DNA from: Cellvibrionaceae bacterium | Lineage (GTDB): Bacteria > Pseudomonadota > Gammaproteobacteria > Pseudomonadales > Cellvibrionaceae | Length of the DNA: 5,107 nt | Assembly: GCA_027012915.1 (NCBI GenBank) | Contig: JALUYN010000700.1 | Span: 1 to 5,107 of the forward strand | Direction: 5' to 3' | Shown here: piece by piece, positions 1 to 5,107 of the stretch | Position numbering within the stretch: the stretch's first letter is position 1 | Layout of the letters: each line of letters opens with the position of its first letter | Made by a program: the position numbers and the translations under genes | The notes under the pieces: model-generated | Told to the model about the DNA's origin: nothing | What the model saw: the letters and a program-made list of their open reading frames with translations, nothing else | Databases searched by the model: none

Positions 1-144
1 TAAAACTGCCGCTTTCAACCGCAGCCACAAACCATCTCACATCATCCCACATCGCTGCCTGCCATTTCATATTTGAAAATCCAGTTTTCAATAATGGATA
101 TATAGATCTCACAGTGCAAATGCCAATATTCCTATCGCTATTCA
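1..144. other. Non-coding region upstream of the thioesterase gene
   Basis: No convincing coding sequence is visible here on either strand. The left part is unremarkable. The right part is AT-rich and carries a perfect inverted repeat at 73-91, listed separately. The TTGAAA at 73-78 could serve as a -35 element and the TATATA-like stretch around 99-106 as a -10 element. Their spacing of about 20 bp is too long for a standard sigma-70 promoter, so no promoter is called. The window edge may cut an upstream gene, but nothing supports this. Confidence 0.5.
73..91. repeat. Perfect 7-bp inverted repeat upstream of the thioesterase gene
   Basis: The arms TTGAAAA (73-79) and TTTTCAA (85-91) are exact reverse complements separated by TCCAG. 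The dyad lies about 75-90 bp upstream of the likely thioesterase start, in AT-rich DNA where a promoter would be expected. Its size and spacing would suit a dimeric helix-turn-helix regulator. The arms are AT-rich and nothing T-rich follows the second arm, so it is an operator candidate rather than a terminator. Only one copy is present, so this is suggestive only. It does not resemble the palindrome found at 2443-2462 and 4023-4042. Confidence 0.4.
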
Positions 145-153
145 ATGACACAT

Positions 154-158
154 GGAGA
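154..158 (+). promoter_or_regulatory. Ribosome binding site that decides the thioesterase start
   Basis: GGAGA lies 7 nt before an in-frame GTG at 166. The upstream ATG at 145 has no comparable purine-rich sequence in front of it. The residues lost with the later start (MTHGDNL) precede the hotdog domain and are not needed for it. Confidence 0.6.
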
Positions 159-165
159 CAACCTC

Positions 166-576
166 GTGGAAACGATTCCGGACACATTCGCCCCCATATT
201 CAGGAGCAGTCCCTTCCTTGAGCTGCTCGGCCCGATCTATAGCAGCGATACAGACTCTGGGACGAAGATTGGTTTCATGGCGAAAGAGAAACACTGCAAT
301 GCTCGAGGAGTCGTACACGGTGGGGTTTTGAGCAGCCTTGCCGATATCGCTCTGGGCTACAACGCCGCCTTTGGTCAGCAACCACCGGTACCTATGGTGA
401 CAGCTAATTTGACAGTGGACTACGCGGGATCTGCGCGCCTGGGTGACTGGATTGAAATCGAAACCGATGTACAGAAAGTGGGAAAGAGCATGGCATTCGC
501 GAACTGCTATTTCTGTGTCAATTCAAAACGCACTGCTCGAGCCAGTGCTGTATTCCACGTGCTTCAGTCCCAGTAA
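166..576 (+). CDS. PaaI-family hotdog-fold acyl-CoA thioesterase
   Basis: This small soluble protein (136 aa from GTG166, 143 aa from ATG145) belongs to the PaaI/YdiI-type hotdog thioesterases, which hydrolyse acyl-CoA thioesters to free acid and CoA as cytoplasmic oligomers. Numbered from ATG145, the signature is the N..G..HGG block (N52, G55, H58-G59-G60) followed by the central helix with LADIALG (65-71). Asp67 sits where the family's catalytic acid lies. The later strand TANLTVDY and the closing GKSMAFA...ARASAVFHV segment fit the rest of the fold. The length is normal for the family. ATG145 has no Shine-Dalgarno sequence. The in-frame GTG at 166 has GGAGA at 154-158 with a 7-nt gap, so it is preferred. 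The gene faces the response regulator gene across a 57-bp gap. The substrate cannot be told from sequence; the nearby beta-oxidation gene suggests CoA-ester housekeeping. Confidence 0.88.
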   Translation: METIPDTFAPIFRSSPFLELLGPIYSSDTDSGTKIGFMAKEKHCNARGVVHGGVLSSLADIALGYNAAFGQQPPVPMVTANLTVDYAGSARLGDWIEIETDVQKVGKSMAFANCYFCVNSKRTARASAVFHVLQSQ

Positions 577-577
577 A

Positions 578-592
578 CCCGGATACTCCGGG
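578..592. terminator. Short GC-rich hairpin between convergent genes
   Basis: CCCGGA (578-583) and TCCGGG (587-592) form a perfect 6-bp stem with a 3-nt TAC loop, starting one base after the thioesterase stop codon. Read on the - strand the stem is followed by TTTA, a short T-run, so it fits better as a weak intrinsic terminator for the kinase-regulator transcript. On the + strand the following sequence (CTTCGCTC) has no T-run. It may work in both directions between the convergent genes. The stem is short, so the call is tentative. Confidence 0.45.
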
Positions 593-633
593 CTTCGCTC
601 TCAGTTCGTACATGCGGTGAAAATCTCGGGCAC

Positions 634-1251
634 TTAACGCAGAGAATCTGATTCAATCGCAACCACCAGTTTGACCAACTCGGTGACACGTGTGACTTGC
701 ATTTTCTTCATTACGCGACTGCGATGAATTTCAACCGTCTTGATACTGATCCCCAGATGCTCAGCGATCTCCCGATTGGCCATGCCTTTGAGAACCAGCT
801 CAGCAACTCCGACTTCGCGTTTGCTCAAACTGTCCCAGCGCTCTCTGATACCATTGACTTCCTGCGCTTTGCTAAAGATATCGCGGCTGCGCAATAGCGT
901 CTTCTCCACCAGTTTCAAAATGGCGCCATCATCAAAAGGCTTCTCAATAAAATCCACCGCGTTATTTTTCATTGCCTGTACCGCGACATCCACATCGCCA
1001 TGGCCGGTGATCATGATGACAGGTATCACCCAGCGCCGCTCGAGTAATTGCGCCTGCAACGCCAATCCACTCATACCGGTCATACGCAGATCCAACAGCA
1101 GGCAGCCAGGCTCACCTTGATAGGCTTCCAGAAATGCTTCGGCACTCTCTAAACATCGAGTGTGGTGCCCTTCGCCCTCCAACAACCAGGACAACGATTC
1201 GCGAAAGTCCTTATCGTCGTCGACAATAAATACTGTTAACTCTTCACTCAT
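634..1251 (-). CDS. FixJ-type response regulator (REC + LuxR/NarL HTH)
   Basis: This 205-aa protein is a two-domain DNA-binding response regulator of the FixJ/TodT/NodW group. The receiver domain (about 5-120) has the acidic pocket D11-D12-D13, the phosphoacceptor Asp54 in LLLDLRM, the switch Thr82 in MITGHGD, and Lys104 in FIEKPF. A linker leads to a LuxR-type helix-turn-helix (about 141-200) with LSKREVGVAELVLKGMANREIA and the recognition-helix region ISIKTVEIHRSRVMKK. All key phosphorylation residues are intact. Its ATG overlaps the kinase stop codon as ATGA (1248-1251), and GGA sits 8 nt upstream inside the kinase gene, so the two are probably translationally coupled. It is the likely partner of the adjacent kinase. 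Its targets are inferred to be the two palindromes at 2443-2462 and 4023-4042. FixJ-like proteins usually act as activators when phosphorylated. Confidence 0.95.
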   Translation of the reverse strand: MSEELTVFIVDDDKDFRESLSWLLEGEGHHTRCLESAEAFLEAYQGEPGCLLLDLRMTGMSGLALQAQLLERRWVIPVIMITGHGDVDVAVQAMKNNAVDFIEKPFDDGAILKLVEKTLLRSRDIFSKAQEVNGIRERWDSLSKREVGVAELVLKGMANREIAEHLGISIKTVEIHRSRVMKKMQVTRVTELVKLVVAIESDSLR

Positions 1252-2375
1252 GGGATCATTCCACGCTTTTCTCGCAAGCTGTTGGTTAATGGCAACACCA
1301 TGCGAAACACGGTTGCGAAGTCTCGGGTTTCTTCAAGGCTAATACGCCCGCCGTGCGCTTCAATAATAGAACGACTGATGGATAACCCCATCCCCAGACC
1401 ATCACTCTTGCTGGTCACATAGGGCTCGAAGATGCTTTCGACCAAACTGGCATCAACACCTCCGGCATTATCCATCACGCATATCATGGCACTGCCGGGA
1501 AACGCCTGTAGTCGAACCACTATCAATTTCTCTTCGCTATCTGAGTCGCTGTAGGCGTCGATGGCATTGCGAATTAAATTCACCAACACCTGCTCAATTT
1601 GAACACGATCAGCTGTAATCACTACGGGCTTGTCAGGTTTTTCTACACGTATTTCTCCCGACAGCAAAGCCACTTCATGGTGAAAGAAACCCACGACATC
1701 GGTACACAGAGCACCTAACTCGATGTCACTGCGCTGAAACGGCGTTTTCTTCACCAGGCCACGCAGTCGTTTCACAATTTCAGCAGCCCGCTGGGACTGC
1801 TTCACAATGGCTTTTAGCAACGATTCTAGGCGTTGCGGGTCTGGCACCTTGCCCTGTTGCAAGCGCCGCAATGCACCGTTGGCATAATTGAGCGTAGTAG
1901 CCAACGGCTGATTGATCTCATGAGCCAAACCGCTGGCCATCTCCCCCATCGTCATCAGCCGTGACATATGCGCCAACTCCGCCTGCTGTTCCCGCAGGGC
2001 TTGCTCCGCTGCCATCTGCGCCGAGATATCCCGCGATACAGCAATGATTTCTTTGAGCTCCCCGGTGTCCGGGTCGCGAATGGAACGATGGGTGCTCTCC
2101 ACCCAGCCGTAGCTGCCATCTTTATGTTTGTGGCGATAGCGAAACGTTCGGATGCCATCTTTGTAGATTGCCGGAATGAGCTTCTTCTGCATCGCCTCCG
2201 CATCTTCCGGGTGATACATGTCGTAGGCTGAACGTCCTATGACCTCTTCGGGGGTATAGCCGGAGAAACTTTTGATCGCTGGATTAACCGCAGTGTAGGC
2301 CCAGTCACCCGGACGGTGAGCCGAAATCAACTCGCCAGAGTGCTCCACCAGAAAGCGGTAGCGGTCTTCATCCAT
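1248..2375 (-). CDS. Soluble PAS-domain sensor histidine kinase, FixL-like
   Basis: From ATG2375 the protein is 375 aa. The reading frame stays open to a TTG at 2471, which would give 407 aa; residue numbers here use that longer form. A PAS domain with its PAC extension spans about 36-150 (DRYRFLVEHSGELIS to IIAVSRDIS). A short helical linker leads to the HisKA dimerisation domain with phosphoacceptor His184 in GLAHEINQPL. The ATP-binding domain has the N-box NLIRNAIDA (catalytic Asn302), a G1 box DNAGGV (Ala in place of the usual first Gly, a tolerated variant), the F-box IFEPYVTSK and the G2 box GLGMGLSI. No transmembrane pair or periplasmic domain is visible, so it should sense a cytoplasmic signal. 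No clear FixL haem-binding His was recognised in the PAS domain. The Met at 33 sits right before the PAS domain. The upstream extension is encoded by a probable operator, so ATG2375 is preferred, though its Shine-Dalgarno (AGCGG) is weak. Confidence 0.93.
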   Translation of the reverse strand: MDEDRYRFLVEHSGELISAHRPGDWAYTAVNPAIKSFSGYTPEEVIGRSAYDMYHPEDAEAMQKKLIPAIYKDGIRTFRYRHKHKDGSYGWVESTHRSIRDPDTGELKEIIAVSRDISAQMAAEQALREQQAELAHMSRLMTMGEMASGLAHEINQPLATTLNYANGALRRLQQGKVPDPQRLESLLKAIVKQSQRAAEIVKRLRGLVKKTPFQRSDIELGALCTDVVGFFHHEVALLSGEIRVEKPDKPVVITADRVQIEQVLVNLIRNAIDAYSDSDSEEKLIVVRLQAFPGSAMICVMDNAGGVDASLVESIFEPYVTSKSDGLGMGLSISRSIIEAHGGRISLEETRDFATVFRMVLPLTNSLREKRGMIP

Positions 2376-2442
2376 CTCGAAACCGCTGAAGTTATCAACG
2401 TGTTTATTGCTGCCCAAGGGATTACTGCCTATTAAGAGTATT

Positions 2443-2462
2443 AATAGGAGTATACCCCTATT
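2443..2462. promoter_or_regulatory. 20-bp palindromic operator candidate upstream of the kinase-regulator pair (copy 1)
   Basis: The + strand reads AATAGGAGTATACCCCTATT, a palindrome with arms AATAGGAGTA and TACCCCTATT that match at 9 of 10 positions. The innermost halves, AGGAGTA and TACCCCT, fit the TACYYMT heptamer described for NarL-type domains, as a back-to-back inverted pair with no spacer. The centre lies about 78 bp before the preferred kinase start and about 20 bp past the permease stop. A second copy lies at 4023-4042, and the similarity extends beyond the palindrome. The site is inferred to bind the neighbouring FixJ-type regulator and to give the kinase-regulator operon its own autoregulated promoter. 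No confident -10/-35 pair was found. Confidence 0.65.
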
Positions 2463-2472
2463 TTTCAGCAAA

Positions 2473-3837
2473 TCACTGCAGCAGCGTGTAGCCCAGCAAT
2501 ACCAGCAGAATAGAAATTACCGGAATCACCACGGTAATAATTCCCACATCTTTATAGGCCTGCTTGTGAGTCAGCCCCGTAATCGTAAGCATAGCCACCA
2601 CAGCGCCACTGTGCGGCAGCGAATCCAATCCACCGGAAGCCATGGTGGCAAAACGGTGGAATGCCTCAAGATCAACGCCCATTTCAAGATAGCGTGCCGC
2701 CATAGACTCCATAAAAATCTGCAGACCGCCCGAAGCAGAGCCCACAATGGCCGACACCAGACTGACACTCACAAACATCGACAGCATCGGTGGCAGATCC
2801 ATACTCAGGAGAAATTCGGTAAAGCCCTGAAAACCACTGGTGGAAACCACCACACCACCGAAACCGATCACAGCTGCGGTATTCATTAACGGTAGAATCG
2901 CCTCTTGAGTGCCCGCACCGGCAGAGTTAACCAACACCCCGGATCGCCCCCAAGAAAGCAGAAACACCGACACACTGCCGAGTAGCAGTGCAAAGCTGGG
3001 CCAGAAGATCGGTTGGGCACGGGCAAAATTCATCACATCGCCCACAGGGCCTGACAGATCCGGGGCAACAATTTGCGACAGGCGCGGCAACAGAATCGTG
3101 CCAATCACAACCACCAAAGGAATCAGCGCCAAGCGCCAGGACGGCAACTCGGACTCGTGAAGGTCCGGCATAGTGTCAGTGGGCGCCAATTCAAAGTGCT
3201 CACCACGGGTTTCGGCCAAACGCCGTTGGGATTCCAAATACCACATGCCAAAAGCAAACATCAGTAGCCCCACCGCCAAACCAATCCAGGCTCCCGCAAA
3301 CAGGTCTGTGCCCAATTTGACTGACGAAATCACATTGTGGATTGAAGGAGTTCCGGGCAACGCGGTTAACGTGAAGGTACCACTGCCCAGCGCCAGAGCC
3401 GCGCAAAACAGGCGCTTAGGGATATCCGACTGCTGCAACAACTTCAGTCCCAACGGGTAGATGGCAAACATCACCACAAACACCACAACACCGCCGTATG
3501 TGAGCAGTGCTGCAGCCAATACGGTAATCCACAACGCCCGATGGGCCCCCAGTTTGCGAGCCAGTGACAGAGCAATACTGGCGGCCGCGCCGGAATCCCC
3601 CATCAGTCGGCCAAACAGGGCCCCGGCAATAAATAGCAGGAAGAACTTGCCAGCGAAGGTAAACGCCCCCAAAGGCCCAGACGCATAGGACACCATAAAA
3701 CTCTCGGCAACGGGTAAACCATTGGAGAGCACGACCACCAATGAGCAGATCAGAGAAGCCAAAATAATGTTAATGCCGCGAAGGGCCAACCAGATCAACA
3801 GCGCGACACTGCCCACCAAACCCAGAGATGAAATCAT
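2473..3837 (-). CDS. GntP-family permease (organic acid/hydroxy acid:H+ symporter-like)
   Basis: This 454-aa inner-membrane protein has the length and hydrophobic pattern of GntP-family symporters, with roughly 11-13 membrane segments. The main soluble stretch is one charged loop at about 201-234. Family-type motifs include ALPGTPSIHN (159-168), where GntP proteins carry a conserved substrate-site region, IVGSASGGLQIFMES (364-378), and SGGLDSLPHSGAVV (401-414). The family transports gluconate and other sugar acids. Some members have been assigned to 3-hydroxybutyrate or similar short hydroxy acids, and the SGGLDSLPHSGAV region resembles those more than the gluconate transporters. The beta-oxidation gene next door makes a short hydroxy acid or fatty-acid-derived substrate plausible, but that is inference. 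The start has a good Shine-Dalgarno, AGGA at 3847-3844, 6 nt away. The kinase-regulator pair follows on the same strand, so read-through into it is likely in addition to its own promoter. Confidence 0.92.
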   Translation of the reverse strand: MISSLGLVGSVALLIWLALRGINIILASLICSLVVVLSNGLPVAESFMVSYASGPLGAFTFAGKFFLLFIAGALFGRLMGDSGAAASIALSLARKLGAHRALWITVLAAALLTYGGVVVFVVMFAIYPLGLKLLQQSDIPKRLFCAALALGSGTFTLTALPGTPSIHNVISSVKLGTDLFAGAWIGLAVGLLMFAFGMWYLESQRRLAETRGEHFELAPTDTMPDLHESELPSWRLALIPLVVVIGTILLPRLSQIVAPDLSGPVGDVMNFARAQPIFWPSFALLLGSVSVFLLSWGRSGVLVNSAGAGTQEAILPLMNTAAVIGFGGVVVSTSGFQGFTEFLLSMDLPPMLSMFVSVSLVSAIVGSASGGLQIFMESMAARYLEMGVDLEAFHRFATMASGGLDSLPHSGAVVAMLTITGLTHKQAYKDVGIITVVIPVISILLVLLGYTLLQ

Positions 3838-4085
3838 AAAACGTCCTATTCATTATTATTTTGTGGCACACGGAACATACAACTGAACCAGTCCCAAATA
3901 CTGTAAGACACTGATTCTATGCTGTTTTTACTGTTCACTTCAGTCTCTTCGCGCAACTTCAGCGGTGAAACTGCGCCAGTCTGTTAGCTGCCCCACTTGA
4001 TTAGCTCATCATACACGCTCAAAATACGGGTTTACCCCTATTAATCATATTTGATTGAACAAAAGTCTTTACTTGGAATTTTTCT
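3838..4085. promoter_or_regulatory. Divergent intergenic control region between permease and FadB-like gene
   Basis: This 248-bp stretch separates two divergent start codons and has no coding potential. Near its left end is the permease Shine-Dalgarno. On the - strand, TAGAAT (3919-3914) matches the -10 consensus at five of six bases but has no good -35 partner, as expected for an activator-dependent promoter. Near its right end is the second palindrome (4023-4042). On the + strand, TTGATT (4051-4056) and TGGAAT (4074-4079) have a 17-bp gap. They would place the transcription start at about the ATG, so that pair is doubtful. No palindrome copy was found close to the permease start. Confidence 0.5.
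4023..4042. promoter_or_regulatory. 20-bp palindromic operator candidate upstream of the FadB-like gene (copy 2)
   Basis: The sequence AATACGGGTTTACCCCTATT has arms that match at 8 of 10 positions; the right arm is exactly TACCCCTATT, as in copy 1. Compared in the direction of the downstream gene, 4021-4045 (+ strand) and 2464-2440 (- strand) agree at 22 of 25 bases, including a trailing ATTAAT that is outside the palindrome. The centre is about 53 bp upstream of the FadB-like ATG. The site is inferred to be the operator through which the FixJ-type regulator controls this gene. It could also act on the divergent permease promoter, whose ATG is about 195 bp from the centre. Confidence 0.65.

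Positions 4086-5107
<1,022 letters not shown>

Noticed and set aside
28..52. Repeated CATC/CACATC units near the left edge, as a possible small tandem repeat
   Set aside because: The units are only 4-6 bp, irregularly spaced and not repeated elsewhere, so they look like chance.
142..381. 79-aa reading frame on the - strand over the thioesterase gene
   Set aside because: It is antisense to a well-supported hotdog thioesterase, has no recognisable motif and no ribosome binding context.
2443..2462. Reading the palindrome as a permease transcription terminator
   Set aside because: The core is AT-flanked, the arms meet without a loop, which is poor for an RNA hairpin, and the same sequence recurs upstream of another gene where a terminator makes no sense.
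2424..2471. Short N-terminal signal peptide or membrane anchor on the kinase
   Set aside because: The hydrophobic stretch is only about ten residues, relies on a TTG start without a Shine-Dalgarno, and coincides with the palindrome.
2407..2889. 160-aa reading frame on the + strand
   Set aside because: It lies antisense to the permease C-terminus and kinase promoter. Its His-, Asn- and Gln-rich composition is typical of the shadow of a hydrophobic membrane protein gene.
3997..4015. FNR- or CRP-like site (TTGATTAGCTCATCAT)
   Set aside because: The right half does not match either consensus at the required spacing, so the resemblance is only to one half-site.

Overview
The window looks like chromosomal DNA of a free-living, probably marine or environmental, gammaproteobacterium. 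The basis is the type of proteins seen (a FixL/FixJ-like two-component pair, a GntP-type permease, a short FadB-like multifunctional beta-oxidation enzyme, a PaaI-type thioesterase), the moderate GC content and the compact gene layout. No rRNA, tRNA, insertion sequence, CRISPR array or phage feature was seen. The genus cannot be fixed from the sequence alone.

Layout from left to right. Positions 1-144 are non-coding and hold a perfect inverted repeat. A PaaI-type hotdog thioesterase follows on the + strand (about 166-576). Then come three genes on the - strand, read right to left: a GntP-family permease (3837-2473), a soluble PAS sensor histidine kinase (most likely 2375-1248) and a FixJ-type response regulator (1251-634). 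The kinase and regulator overlap by four bases (ATGA). A short hairpin lies between the convergent regulator and thioesterase genes. A 248-bp divergent intergenic region (3838-4085) separates the permease from a + strand gene that runs off the right edge. That gene encodes the crotonase domain and the start of the NAD-binding domain of a bifunctional enoyl-CoA hydratase/3-hydroxyacyl-CoA dehydrogenase.

The most notable observation is a 20-bp palindrome, idealised as AATAGGGGTATACCCCTATT, that occurs twice: just upstream of the kinase-regulator pair and just upstream of the FadB-like gene. Its half-site resembles the TACYYMT heptamer known for NarL-family DNA-binding domains. The neighbouring regulator has a DNA-binding domain of that fold, so the palindrome is the best candidate for its operator. 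The inferred working model is that the cytoplasmic PAS kinase senses a metabolite, phosphorylates the regulator, and the regulator controls its own operon and the beta-oxidation operon. The GntP-type permease would import the matching carboxylic acid or hydroxy acid, and the FadB-like enzyme and thioesterase would process its CoA esters. The substrate and the direction of regulation are not shown by the sequence.
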